From: Clostridia bacterium | Lineage (GTDB): Bacteria; Bacillota; Clostridia; Oscillospirales; CAG-272 | Reading direction: 5' to 3' | Length of the DNA stretch: 64,000 bases | NCBI GenBank assembly: GCA_017397175.1 | Contig: JAFQKA010000001.1 | Span: 98,153-162,152 of the forward strand | Part shown: positions 8,665 to 16,993 of the stretch, piece by piece | Layout: each line of letters begins with the position of its first letter | Position numbering within the stretch: the first letter of the stretch is position 1 | The notes under the pieces: generated by a model | Seen by the model: only the letters and a program-made list of their open reading frames with translations | Database searches by the model: none | Told to the model about the DNA's origin: nothing | Program-made: the position numbers and the translations under genes

Positions 8665-9306
8665 TTAAAGCTTTGAGTAACCAAAGCAGTTTACAAGACC
8701 GTCGATCTTCTTGCGCTCCTTACATTGCGGGCACTCGTGAGAGGGGTGGCTTGCGTATCCGTCCAGGTCGCGGGGATTGAAGATCGAGCGGACGGGGTGA
8801 CCCATGCATTCGTCAACGGTGGAGAAGATAGAGCAAACTCCCGCCACGTTTCCGCCGTAATACTGAATCGCTTCGATCGCTGCTCTTGCGGTGTAACCCG
8901 TTGCCACAGACGCCGCCAGGATAAGCACGTTTTTGCCCATTATCATAGGGGCCAGATTGTCGCGGAAGATCAGCTGACTGCCCGTGGTATGCTCGGGGGT
9001 CAGAACGTAGATGGTCTGATGAGCATTCATATTGACAAAATCCTCGCGAGTAAGCTCCTCCGCGAGGCAGGTGCCGATGACCTCGGTGCCGTCAAGGCAG
9101 AGGATTGTATCAACGATGGTGCTGTGGTTGTAGTAGGAAACAAGCTCCTTTGCGACAGCCTGGGCCTCGGAAAGACGTGTTTTTTGTATAGTTACGTCGA
9201 TATAGTAGTTTATATGGCTGTGGCTTGTGGCAAAGTGACCGGGAACCACGCGCAGCATGAGGTTTTTATGTTTTGTTCGGATTTTGAAAGCCTTTTCGGA
9301 CATCAT
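8665..9306 (-). CDS. Phosphoribosyltransferase-like protein (PyrE/orotate PRTase fold)
   Basis: A 213-residue protein resembling the type I phosphoribosyltransferase family, which uses PRPP to attach or exchange bases. The expected PRPP-binding loop aligns as VLILAASVATGYTARA. The threonine-glycine core is kept, but the two acidic residues normally before it (as in VDDVxTTG) are replaced by Ala-Ser. That makes catalysis uncertain; a sensor or regulator role like PurR is possible. The C-terminus has one CPQC pair and ends LVNCFGYSKL. The start ATGATG has AAAGGAG about nine bases upstream and its own promoter. No pyr genes lie beside it. Confidence 0.72.
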   Translation of the reverse strand: MMSEKAFKIRTKHKNLMLRVVPGHFATSHSHINYYIDVTIQKTRLSEAQAVAKELVSYYNHSTIVDTILCLDGTEVIGTCLAEELTREDFVNMNAHQTIYVLTPEHTTGSQLIFRDNLAPMIMGKNVLILAASVATGYTARAAIEAIQYYGGNVAGVCSIFSTVDECMGHPVRSIFNPRDLDGYASHPSHECPQCKERKKIDGLVNCFGYSKL

Positions 9307-9328
9307 AGTTGAAAACTCCTTTTCTTTT

Positions 9329-9357
9329 ATTGTACCATGAATAGGTCAATATGTCAA
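9329..9357 (-). promoter_or_regulatory. Promoter of the phosphoribosyltransferase-like gene
   Basis: On the minus strand TTGACA (9352-9357), 17-base spacer and TACAAT (9329-9334), 23 bases before the start. Confidence 0.85.
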
Positions 9358-9450
9358 TAAAAAACATGTCGAATATCAAATTTTTGTGCATGACGCACAA
9401 ACAATTGCAGTGAATAAAAAGCCACGTTGTAGGGGCGACCAAGGGGGCTG

Positions 9451-10527
9451 TCAGAACAATTCTATCAATTCTTTGGGACTTTGTGTAAAATTGCGGATGC
9501 CGTCTTTTGTGACAGCAACCATATCTTCGATACGGCAGCCGTACTTGCCTTCGATGTAAATACCCGGCTCGACCGTCACTACGTTTCCGACAGCGAGAGT
9601 GGTACCTTCCTTTACACCCGAGGAAACACGGGGAGATTCGTGGATATAAAGTCCTACGCCGTGGCCCAGACCGTGACCGAAGCAACCCTTGTATCCTGCA
9701 TTGTCGATGATATCGCGGGCAATTTTGTCTATCTTTGCGTTTTCCGCGCCCTCGTGAATTGCCTCAAGTGCGGCAAGCTGAGCGGAAAGAACCGTGTTGT
9801 AGAGCTTTTTCATGTCTGCGTCAGCCTTTCCGAGCACTACGGTTCGTGTCATGTCGGAGCAATATCCATCAAGACGCGCACCGAAGTCCATGGTGAAAAA
9901 TCCCTTTTCAAGCTTTCTTGCCTGAGGAACGCCGTGGGGCAGGGAGGAGGAAGCGCCCGAAACCGCAATAGTATCAAACGCTGTGGACTGAGCGCCCATA
10001 CGGCGCATGAAAAATTCAAGCTCAAGAGCGACCTCAAGCTCGGTCATTTCGGGCTTGATGAATTCAAGAATGTGAGCAAAAGCCGCGTCTGTGATCTTCT
10101 GTGCGGCGTTGATCTTTTCAAGCTCTGCTTCCGTCTTTACCTCGCGGAGCGTGGAAAGAACGTCTGTGCCGCCGGGCACAAGCTCGCAGCCCTTGAAAAG
10201 GTCGGCAAAGCGGGCGTGATCGGCGCAGGAAACGAATCCGTCCTCGAACATAAGCTTTTTAACGCCGTTTTCCTCGAGAAGAGAAGCTATCTCGATGAGC
10301 ATTCTGTTCTGGGGAACAACGATCTCAAACTCGTCGGAAACAGCTGCCTTTGCAGCCTCCGCATAGCGGAAATCGGTGATGACGTAGGATTTGTTGCGGG
10401 TTACGAGCACAAATCCGTCGGTGTAATCAAAATTTGTCAGATAAAAGATGTTAAGCTCGGAGGAAACGAACATGCCGTCCACGTCGGGAGCGAGTGCGTT
10501 GAGAAGTCTTTCTTTTGCTGTTTTCAT
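9451..10527 (-). CDS. M24 metallopeptidase (Xaa-Pro aminopeptidase family)
   Basis: This 358-residue protein has a creatinase/prolidase N-terminal domain (about 1-120) and a pita-bread M24 domain. The metal ligands are visible: Asp in TMDFGARLDG, Asp in YCSDMTRT, His in GHGLGHGVGL, Glu in VEPGIYIEG and Glu in RIEDMV. It should remove residues before proline from cytoplasmic peptides. The ATG at 10527 is chosen because GAAAGGA lies 12 bases upstream; an in-frame TTG at 10548 would overlap that site. The upstream endonuclease-like gene ends at 10545, so the two are probably co-transcribed. Confidence 0.93.
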   Translation of the reverse strand: MKTAKERLLNALAPDVDGMFVSSELNIFYLTNFDYTDGFVLVTRNKSYVITDFRYAEAAKAAVSDEFEIVVPQNRMLIEIASLLEENGVKKLMFEDGFVSCADHARFADLFKGCELVPGGTDVLSTLREVKTEAELEKINAAQKITDAAFAHILEFIKPEMTELEVALELEFFMRRMGAQSTAFDTIAVSGASSSLPHGVPQARKLEKGFFTMDFGARLDGYCSDMTRTVVLGKADADMKKLYNTVLSAQLAALEAIHEGAENAKIDKIARDIIDNAGYKGCFGHGLGHGVGLYIHESPRVSSGVKEGTTLAVGNVVTVEPGIYIEGKYGCRIEDMVAVTKDGIRNFTQSPKELIELF

Positions 10528-10544
10528 GGTAGGTAAAAATCCTT

Positions 10545-11390
10545 TCAAAATTCGCCGTAGCAGGCTTTTTTCATGTATAGCGCGTCCTCTGCCATGGTTC
10601 CGGCAGATTCGCAGATGATTCGAGGGGTGAGGCCGTATTTTACGATGACCTCGCCAAGCGGCTCAAACTGAGGGCCGTACTGGGTGTCGTCGAAGGTCAG
10701 GTGTTTTTTCTCACCTGCCTTTGTGTATTCGATCTTCGAGAAATGGCAGTGGAGATTTTTGGCGTAATCGTCGCCCAAGACCTCACCGATGCGGTCAAAA
10801 ATACGCTTGTAGGAATCGCTGTCGGTAAAATATCCCAGCTCGCAGGCGTTGAGATGACCGAAATCGACTACGGGGTAGAAGCATTTTGCTACCTTGCAAA
10901 GGTCAAGTACCTCGTCAAGGGTTCCAAGCTGATTTATTTTACCCATAGTCTCAAGACCTATGTGAATAGGCGTTTCACCCATTTCGTCCGCAACTCTCTC
11001 AAGGGTATCACGAGCCAGCGCCATAGCCTCCTCGCGGGAGATCTTGGCGGCAGAGCCGCTGTGCACGACTATCGTGTCCGCACCCAGCAATTCTGCAGCG
11101 GCAAGGCTGTCTCGAATGTAATCAAGGCTTTTTAAGCGTTTTTCCTGCTCCACGCCCGAAAGGGAGATAAAATAGGGGGTATGCAGGGACATGAGAATGC
11201 CGTGCTCCTTTGCCTTTTCTCCGATGGCGCGAAGGGTCGCCTCGCCCGTTCTCAGGCCGTTGCCTGCCTGGTATTCGTATGCGTCAAGTCCCATTTTCTC
11301 GAGCCAGCCGGGGGCTTGAAGGGTAGATTTCATACCTTGCGCGTAAAAGCTCTCGCTGTTACCGCCCGGTCCGAAGGTTGCTCTTTTCAT
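10545..11390 (-). CDS. AP endonuclease family 2 (endonuclease IV-like TIM barrel)
   Basis: A 281-residue TIM-barrel protein of the endonuclease IV family, which cuts DNA 5' of abasic sites using metal ions. Metal-ligand style motifs are present: MSLHTPYF, VVHSGSA, IGLETMG, PVVDFGHLNA, HCHFSKI and ICESAG. These match the His/Glu/Asp order of Nfo. The start ATG at 11390 follows AGAGG. A longer reading to 11456 lacks a ribosome site and was not used. It lies between YqeG and the M24 peptidase on the same strand. A sugar isomerase-like TIM barrel is the alternative reading. Confidence 0.82.
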   Translation of the reverse strand: MKRATFGPGGNSESFYAQGMKSTLQAPGWLEKMGLDAYEYQAGNGLRTGEATLRAIGEKAKEHGILMSLHTPYFISLSGVEQEKRLKSLDYIRDSLAAAELLGADTIVVHSGSAAKISREEAMALARDTLERVADEMGETPIHIGLETMGKINQLGTLDEVLDLCKVAKCFYPVVDFGHLNACELGYFTDSDSYKRIFDRIGEVLGDDYAKNLHCHFSKIEYTKAGEKKHLTFDDTQYGPQFEPLGEVIVKYGLTPRIICESAGTMAEDALYMKKACYGEF

Positions 11391-11459
11391 TTTTGTACCT
11401 CTGTTTTTTAAAGATAACGGTCGAATTTCAGAGAAATCCGACCGTGAGTTTGTCATCTA

Positions 11460-11978
11460 TCATGTGTAAAACTGCTTTTTGACCTGCTCACGTTTGAACT
11501 GTCTCAAAACGGGTTTTTCAAGCAGACGCTTGAAACGGAAGAATAAAGTCTTTTTGTCCTTTATCGGCGGCACGAGAATGGCTTTGACACCAAGACGCTT
11601 GCCCGCAAACACGTCCGTAAATATCTGATCTCCGAGAACTGCCGCATCGGCTATGTCCTTTTTATACTGCATAAGCGCGTGACGGTAGCATTTTGTGGAG
11701 GGTTTTTTTGCGTCGTAGTAGGCGGGAACGTGCAAGGGTCTGGCGAATCTCACCACTCTGTCCGCATGATTGTTTGACACGAGAATGAGAGTTATACCTG
11801 CCGCAGCCAGGGAATTTGCCCAGGCGATTATTCTGTCGTCGGGGTCGGGCATCTCGTAGGGTGCCAGCGTATTATCTATATCTGCAAGTACCGTTTTTAT
11901 TTCCGCCGAAGCAAGAAATTCGGGGGTCACCTCGGTGAAAGAGCGGAACATATAGTCCGGCATAAACAAAGAAAACAT
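11460..11978 (-). CDS. yqeG: YqeG family HAD IIIA phosphatase
   Basis: A 172-residue HAD-superfamily hydrolase. Motif I is LADIDNTLAPYE (nucleophile Asp), motif II is LVSNN, the lysine motif is KKPSTKC and motif III is LGDQIFTDVFAG. This order and size match YqeG of Firmicutes, a family related to phosphatidylglycerophosphate phosphatases. The cellular substrate is not certain. The C-terminal 45 residues are basic and may lie against the membrane. It is first in a leftward set with the endonuclease IV-like and M24 genes, under its own promoter. Confidence 0.9.
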   Translation of the reverse strand: MFSLFMPDYMFRSFTEVTPEFLASAEIKTVLADIDNTLAPYEMPDPDDRIIAWANSLAAAGITLILVSNNHADRVVRFARPLHVPAYYDAKKPSTKCYRHALMQYKKDIADAAVLGDQIFTDVFAGKRLGVKAILVPPIKDKKTLFFRFKRLLEKPVLRQFKREQVKKQFYT

Positions 11979-12026
11979 TAAAAATCCAATCCTTATTTCT
12001 GAATGGCCGCGTTTGCGGCAACGGAT

Positions 12027-12055
12027 ATTTTAACATAATTTTCGGATAATATCAA
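12027..12055 (-). promoter_or_regulatory. Promoter of yqeG
   Basis: On the minus strand TTGATA (12050-12055), 17-base spacer and TAAAAT (12027-12032). Confidence 0.78.
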
Positions 12056-12105
12056 GAGTTTTTCTTCAAAAAGTATGTTTTTTGAGGTTGAAAAGGCAAA
12101 AAGTA

Positions 12106-12134
12106 TTGAAAAAAAGTCAAAAATGTGGTATTAT
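12106..12134 (+). promoter_or_regulatory. Promoter of rimM-trmD
   Basis: TTGAAA (12106-12111), 17-base spacer and TATTAT (12129-12134), 32 bases upstream of the rimM start. Confidence 0.78.
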
Positions 12135-12166
12135 ATACAATGTATAACTGTTTTTACGGAGTGAAG

Positions 12167-12682
12167 ATGAAAAATAAGTATCTTGAATGTGGAAAAATAA
12201 TAAATACTCACGGCGTTGCAGGCACGGTAAAGGTTGAAAACCGATGCGACACACCCAAAATTTTAGCATCGCTGAAAAGGATATATTTTAAGGTCGGGGA
12301 TCTGTACAGTGAGAAAAAGGTGCTTTCCGGATCTGTCATGGGGCAGTTTGTACTGCTCAAGCTCAACGGGGTGACCGACCTTGACGGCGCGGCGGCACTT
12401 AAAAATACGCTTATCTATGCGGACAGAGAGGATCTGCCCATAGAGGAGGGCGCGGTATTTATAGCCGACCTTATCGGCCTGCCCGTGATCGACGTGGACG
12501 ACGGTCGGGAATACGGCAAACTGAGCGAGGTCATCAACCGCGGTGCATCCGATATTTACGTGGTGGATACCCCTGCGGGCGAGCGTATGATGCCTGCGGT
12601 GGCGGAATTTGTAAAGTCGATAGACGTAGAAAAGGGAATCTTCGTCAAGCCCATTCAGGGTATGTTTGACGATGCGGAGTAA
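12167..12682 (+). CDS. rimM: Ribosome maturation factor RimM
   Basis: A 171-residue protein that helps 30S subunit maturation by binding S19. The N-terminal beta-barrel begins KYLECGKIINTHGVAGTVKV, the usual RimM signature, and a PRC-barrel follows from about residue 95 (DLIGLPVIDVDDG). ATG at 12167 is chosen because GGAG lies five bases upstream; earlier GTG codons would start inside the promoter-proximal leader. trmD follows after two bases, the usual order. The ribosomal genes rpsP and rplS that often flank this pair are absent here. Confidence 0.95.
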   Translation: MKNKYLECGKIINTHGVAGTVKVENRCDTPKILASLKRIYFKVGDLYSEKKVLSGSVMGQFVLLKLNGVTDLDGAAALKNTLIYADREDLPIEEGAVFIADLIGLPVIDVDDGREYGKLSEVINRGASDIYVVDTPAGERMMPAVAEFVKSIDVEKGIFVKPIQGMFDDAE

Positions 12683-12684
12683 AA

Positions 12685-13395
12685 ATGAGATTTGACATAA
12701 TGACCCTTTTCCCCGAAATGACGGACAGGATCTTGGGGGAAAGCATAATCGGCAGGGCACAAAAGAGCGGCGCGGTGGAGATACATTCCCACAATATCCG
12801 TGACTATTCTCAGGACAAGCACCGCCGTGTGGACGACACGCCTTACGGCGGCGGCATGGGAATGCTCATGGCGGCACCTCCCATCTACAACTGCTATGAG
12901 GCGGTAAAGGAGATGGCGGACCGGGCATTTGCAGACAAGGGAGAGATAAAGCGGAAGGTCGTTTATATGTCCCCAAAGGGCCGCGTGCTTACCCAGGCCA
13001 AGGCGGCAGAGCTTTCGAGCCTCGACAATCTGATAATCCTCTGCGGTCACTACGAGGGGGTCGATCAGAGGATTGTTGATGAGATAATCGACGAGGAGAT
13101 CTCTATCGGAGATTACGTGCTTACGGGAGGCGAGCTTCCCGCCTGCATTCTGGTCGACTGCATTTCAAGGCTTTTGCCCGGGGTGCTGTCTGACAAGGAA
13201 TGTTACGAGAGCGAAAGCATCGCCTGCGGTATGCTTGAATACCCGCAATACACACGTCCTTATGAATTTCACGGTGTGAAGGTCCCCGACGTTCTTATTT
13301 CGGGAGACCATGCCAAAGTGGATAAATGGAGATACGAGAGAGCATTGGAGGAGACTGAGCGTCTCCGTCCCGACCTGCTCTCGCACAAGGATTGA
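12685..13395 (+). CDS. trmD: tRNA (guanine37-N1)-methyltransferase
   Basis: A 236-residue SPOUT-family methyltransferase that makes m1G37 next to the anticodon to prevent frameshifting. Visible motifs are MRFDIMTLFPEM at the start, YGGGMGMLM, LCGHYEGVDQR, and GDYVLTGGELP, the knotted S-adenosylmethionine site. Length is normal. It follows rimM by two bases and is followed by a membrane protein gene whose strong AAGGAGG site lies 33 bases after the stop. Confidence 0.98.
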   Translation: MRFDIMTLFPEMTDRILGESIIGRAQKSGAVEIHSHNIRDYSQDKHRRVDDTPYGGGMGMLMAAPPIYNCYEAVKEMADRAFADKGEIKRKVVYMSPKGRVLTQAKAAELSSLDNLIILCGHYEGVDQRIVDEIIDEEISIGDYVLTGGELPACILVDCISRLLPGVLSDKECYESESIACGMLEYPQYTRPYEFHGVKVPDVLISGDHAKVDKWRYERALEETERLRPDLLSHKD

Positions 13396-13442
13396 AATAT
13401 CCTTTAAGCTACGGTTTTGCCGATGTGCAGAAGGAGGTACAA

Positions 13443-15392
13443 ATGAAAAGGAGACTGGGAAGACGAAGATTTTTGCCGATAGACGACGTGCTTGAAGGCA
13501 GCTTTGTCATGCGGTTTTCAAAGAAAATATACAATATGTTCTTTTCCGGATTTTTCGGCTCGATCCTGACAGGATACAGCGCCATTCAGCGGAAATTCGC
13601 TCACGGAGCTGTGGCAAAGACCTTCGGAAGCTCGGACAGAGCCGGTGACAGTTGGGAGCGCAACATTTTTACGCGGGCAAGAAGGGCTGTTATCTCGGGA
13701 ATTGAGAAAAGCGTTCTTGTGGGCGCTGTGCAACGCGGACTTTACGGACTGCTGTCGGTCTATTTGAGAGTTTACGGCTTTTTTACCCTCTATCTCGGCA
13801 TATCCCTGGCGATAATGAACGTTATTTCCCGAGTAGCCGCGGGCGGAGATTTTTCCATGTGGAGCTTTGCCGTGCCCTTTGTGCTTATCTGCGCATCTTT
13901 TCCCATGCTGCTTTCAAGACGCACGTTGGGGGCGTCTATTGACTCCAGCGTGATCATGCGGACGCTTGTCTGCGATTTCCTTGGCTTTACTCACCGTGAG
14001 CTGAAGGCGAACAGTGAGCACGGCCCGGGCGGCGCAGGATATTTCAGAGGCGCGCTTCTCGGCGCTTTGGTGGGCTGTCTCGGTCTTGCTTTGTCGCCTG
14101 TTCTGATCTGTCTTGGGATCGCGGCGGTTTTGGCGGCGGTACTTGTGTTTATCCGCCCCGAAATAGGCTTGCTTGGCATGGTGCTTGTCTGTCCCGTGCT
14201 TTCACTTACGGGAAGTCCGACGTTGCTTTTGTCGGCAATGGTCATCTATACCGTGCTGTGTACTCTGGTGAAGATCTTTCTCGGCAGAGTTTCAATGTCT
14301 ATCGAGATCGCGGACGTTTTCGTTCTGATCTTTATGGTGGCTGTCGGAATGGGCGGCGTTGTTTCGGTTGGAGATTCGCTCAACTCGGGACTTATGTACG
14401 TTTGCCTCATGGCTGTGTATTTTCTGACCGTATTGTTAGTTCGGACAAGAGAGCTTTTACAGAGACTTCAGATCGCCTTCGTGACGTCGGGCGTTATTGT
14501 TTCTTTGGCGGGCTTTTATCAGCTCGTTACGGGAAATCTTGAGGCGGAGACCCTGGACGCGGCTGTGTTCGGCTCGATCAGCGGGCGGGTCACCTCAACC
14601 TTTGGAAACGCCAACATGGCGGGAGTTTTTCTTGTTATGGTGTTCCCCTTTGCCCTGGCTCTTTTGTTTAGCGCTCGGTCGGGCATGGTGAAGGCTTACG
14701 GCTTTTTTGCCTGCATGATGATGGGTATCTGCACGATTTTGACCTGGTCACGGGGCGCGTGGCTTGGATTGATATTTGCGGCTGTCATGTTCGTCGCGCT
14801 TTACAGTCATACCATAATCCCTTTGCTTATTCCCGCAGGTGCGCTGTCCTTGACGTTGCTTTGGGATAAGCTGGGCGGAAGCGGACTGTTTTTGAATCTC
14901 CTGTCCCGATTTACGAGTATTTTTACCGTGGGTGATACCTCATCGGCTTACAGATTAAGTATCTGGAAGGGTACTCTCAGAATAATCGAAGGAAATTGGC
15001 TGACGGGTATAGGTATCGGAAGCGATGCTTTTTCCCGTGTGTATATAAAATTTGCCGAGTCGGGCGCAGAGGTTGCGATGCACTCCCACAATATGTTCCT
15101 GCAGATAACTGCGGAGATGGGTGTTCCTGCCCTTGTTGTTTTCCTTGTGTGCATCTTTTTGTGTGTGCAGAGCGGACTTGAAGTGGTTCGTTTCGGCGGC
15201 CCTCGGGCAACGGGCGAGCGGGCTGTCTGCGTAGCGGCTGTGTCGGCTTTGTCGGGCGCACTTTTGCAGGGATTTACCGATCACATCTGGTTTAATTTTA
15301 GGGTGTTCTTCACTTTCTGGTTCGTCCTTGCCATGATTCGCGTGGCGGCGACTATCGGAAGGAAATACGGAAGCTCACGCTTTGAAATGTAA
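13443..15392 (+). CDS. O-antigen ligase-like polytopic membrane protein (Wzy_C family)
   Basis: A 649-residue protein with about a dozen hydrophobic segments from residue ~95 onward, preceded by a basic, soluble N-terminal region of roughly 90 residues. The diagnostic stretch near residue 515 reads GNWLTGIGIGSDAF, then HSHNMFLQITAEMGVPAL, which is the conserved loop of O-antigen ligase and Wzy-like polymerases. Such enzymes join or polymerise lipid-linked glycans on the outer face of the membrane. The start ATG at 13443 has AAGGAGG with ideal spacing. No glycosyltransferases are adjacent; two DUF4330-like genes follow. Substrate unknown. Confidence 0.85.
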   Translation: MKRRLGRRRFLPIDDVLEGSFVMRFSKKIYNMFFSGFFGSILTGYSAIQRKFAHGAVAKTFGSSDRAGDSWERNIFTRARRAVISGIEKSVLVGAVQRGLYGLLSVYLRVYGFFTLYLGISLAIMNVISRVAAGGDFSMWSFAVPFVLICASFPMLLSRRTLGASIDSSVIMRTLVCDFLGFTHRELKANSEHGPGGAGYFRGALLGALVGCLGLALSPVLICLGIAAVLAAVLVFIRPEIGLLGMVLVCPVLSLTGSPTLLLSAMVIYTVLCTLVKIFLGRVSMSIEIADVFVLIFMVAVGMGGVVSVGDSLNSGLMYVCLMAVYFLTVLLVRTRELLQRLQIAFVTSGVIVSLAGFYQLVTGNLEAETLDAAVFGSISGRVTSTFGNANMAGVFLVMVFPFALALLFSARSGMVKAYGFFACMMMGICTILTWSRGAWLGLIFAAVMFVALYSHTIIPLLIPAGALSLTLLWDKLGGSGLFLNLLSRFTSIFTVGDTSSAYRLSIWKGTLRIIEGNWLTGIGIGSDAFSRVYIKFAESGAEVAMHSHNMFLQITAEMGVPALVVFLVCIFLCVQSGLEVVRFGGPRATGERAVCVAAVSALSGALLQGFTDHIWFNFRVFFTFWFVLAMIRVAATIGRKYGSSRFEM

Positions 15393-15422
15393 CAGCCATT
15401 ATACGGCGGAACGGAGATTAAA

Positions 15423-15923
15423 ATGGCAGAAATAAAGAGAAAAAGAAAATTTAATTTCGTTGACCTTGTGCTTGTCCTTGCCATCGCGGCTATTGCCGTT
15501 GCGGTATTCTTTATAGGCAACAAGCTGCTTGGCGGCAACGAGACCGCAGCCTCGGGTGCGGACAAGATACAGGTGGAGTTTTCACTTCAGTTCAGAGAGA
15601 TCCCCGATTCGGGAACGGGTAACCTGACCGAGGGTGACGTTATACGCGATGCGAACAGCAAAGCACCTATGGGGCAGGTGACCGAGATCTTTTATGAGCC
15701 GTATACCGAGCTTCTGCTCTCTGACAGTGAGCAGGGAGTGGGCATTTTGGCCGAGATGGAAGGCTACACAAATATGCTTGTCACCGTTCGCGGTGAGGCG
15801 ACCAAGGACGAGCGCGGATATTATCTGGGCGGAGTCAGGGTATTGGTCGGAAAGTCGCTTGACGTATGGTCTCCCGGGTATTCGGGTGAGGGCTGGTGCG
15901 TAGCGATCAGAGAGGTGAAGTGA
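15423..15923 (+). CDS. DUF4330-like membrane-anchored protein, first of two
   Basis: A 166-residue protein with a basic N-terminus (KRKRKFN), one membrane helix at about residues 12-38, and an extracytoplasmic domain of mostly beta character. It resembles the DUF4330 family, whose function is unknown. The next gene is a paralogue with the same layout (basic N-terminus, NxxDLV before the helix, G-D-V/S and YTEL/YIGKLEG elements). It follows the O-antigen-ligase-like gene by 30 bases with GGAG before the ATG, so the three are likely one envelope-polysaccharide unit. The family name is from recall, not from a search. Confidence 0.75.
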   Translation: MAEIKRKRKFNFVDLVLVLAIAAIAVAVFFIGNKLLGGNETAASGADKIQVEFSLQFREIPDSGTGNLTEGDVIRDANSKAPMGQVTEIFYEPYTELLLSDSEQGVGILAEMEGYTNMLVTVRGEATKDERGYYLGGVRVLVGKSLDVWSPGYSGEGWCVAIREVK

Positions 15924-15924
15924 T

Positions 15925-16419
15925 ATGACGGGAAAGAAAAAAATCGGTTTTAATGCCCTGGATCTTGTGATCGTTGTGGTGCTTGTTTTGTGCGTAGTCA
16001 TGATAGGCTTCCGCTTTATCCGCTCCTCGGACATGGCGGCGGAAACTCAGACGAGCAAGCACAGAGTTACCTTCCTTATAACCAACGTGAGCGATGGAAC
16101 AAAGGATGCTCTCGTTGCAGGGGACAGCGTTTTCTCTTTGCTCAACGATGCTTATATCGGAAAGCTTGAAGGGATCGACACCATCAGCCCTGCCTTTGAG
16201 TTCCTTGACAACGGGAACGGTTCATTTGAAAAGGTATATTATCCCGACGGGACAAAGGTGGATATTACGGGAACGATCATAGCCGAGGGGGCTGTGAACG
16301 ATGACGGATTCTTCGCTTCGGGCAGCTTTTTTCTGTCTCCCGGCAGAACTCTTGAGATCTACACGGGACATATCCAGGTAACTGTCCTTATCACGGGTAT
16401 AAGCGAATATGACGAATAA
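15925..16419 (+). CDS. DUF4330-like membrane-anchored protein, second of two
   Basis: A 164-residue paralogue of the preceding protein, starting one base after its stop. It has a short basic start (MTGKKKIGFNALDLV), a membrane helix at about residues 10-33, and an outside domain of about 130 residues. Identity to its partner is low but the architecture is the same, suggesting an old tandem duplication and possibly a heteromer. The AGAGAGGTGA upstream serves as ribosome site inside the end of the previous gene. No catalytic motif is visible. Confidence 0.72.
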   Translation: MTGKKKIGFNALDLVIVVVLVLCVVMIGFRFIRSSDMAAETQTSKHRVTFLITNVSDGTKDALVAGDSVFSLLNDAYIGKLEGIDTISPAFEFLDNGNGSFEKVYYPDGTKVDITGTIIAEGAVNDDGFFASGSFFLSPGRTLEIYTGHIQVTVLITGISEYDE

Positions 16420-16497
16420 TAGGGCGTTTTTGTTAAAAATGTACTATGTTTTTTTGAAAAAAGTTCAAAATTCGTCATTTGTCACATATAAAATCTG

Positions 16498-16526
16498 TTG
16501 ATTTTACGAGAAAAATTTGTTATACT
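16498..16526 (+). promoter_or_regulatory. ptsH: Promoter of the HPr gene
   Basis: TTGATT (16498-16503), 17-base spacer and TATACT (16521-16526). The leader to the start is about 80 bases and contains a small hairpin (CATTCCC / GGGATG, about 16549-16572). Confidence 0.8.
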
Positions 16527-16614
16527 AATTATAATTATAATGGTGGAGCATTCCCTGTGGAAAACGGGATGTTGATCCCTATTTCACAAAAGAAAGGTAA
16601 GGTCAAACTGAAAT

Positions 16615-16878
16615 ATGATTACTCGCGAAGTTAGCATTACAAATAAAGTCGGTCTCCATGCAAGACCCGCTACTTTCTTTATCCAGAAGGCGAACAGCTA
16701 CAAGAGCGTTATTTGGGTAGAAAAGGACGAGAGACGAGTAAACGCAAAGAGCCTTCTTGGTATTCTTTCTCTGGGCATTTCTCAGGGCATGAATATTACC
16801 ATCATCGCTGACGGACAGGACGAGACCGAGGCAGTTGACGGACTGGCTGAGCTTATAAATTCAGGTCTCGCAGAATAA
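16615..16878 (+). CDS. ptsH: HPr family phosphocarrier protein
   Basis: An 87-residue HPr. Its active-site histidine lies in GLHARPAT (His15 position) and the regulatory serine in NAKSLLGILSLG (Ser46 position). It can therefore act both in PTS phosphotransfer and, when phosphorylated at serine, in catabolite control. No enzyme I gene is beside it. It is monocistronic: own promoter, own terminator, then uvrC. The histidine separates it from Crh, which lacks it. Confidence 0.93.
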   Translation: MITREVSITNKVGLHARPATFFIQKANSYKSVIWVEKDERRVNAKSLLGILSLGISQGMNITIIADGQDETEAVDGLAELINSGLAE

Positions 16879-16915
16879 AACAGTATACTTTGATCCCGAT
16901 GTAAGGGTATGAAGG

Positions 16916-16950
16916 ACGGCGGTGGTGCTTTGCATGACCGCCGTTTTTCT
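16916..16950 (+). terminator. Terminator of the HPr gene
   Basis: ACGGCGG (16916-16922) pairs with CCGCCGT (16938-16944), with a 15-base loop and T-run. Confidence 0.85.
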
Positions 16951-16993
16951 TGCCATATGCGAAAAAACACGAAAAAGAAAGGAGAGACAGAAT

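Noticed and set aside
9425-9450. Possible fragment of a GTAGGGGCG-type intergenic repeat
   Set aside because: Too short and unmatched on the other arm to support as a feature.
16527-16614. Riboswitch or RAT-type antiterminator in the HPr leader
   Set aside because: Only one small hairpin and no terminator precede the gene; no conserved motif was recognised.
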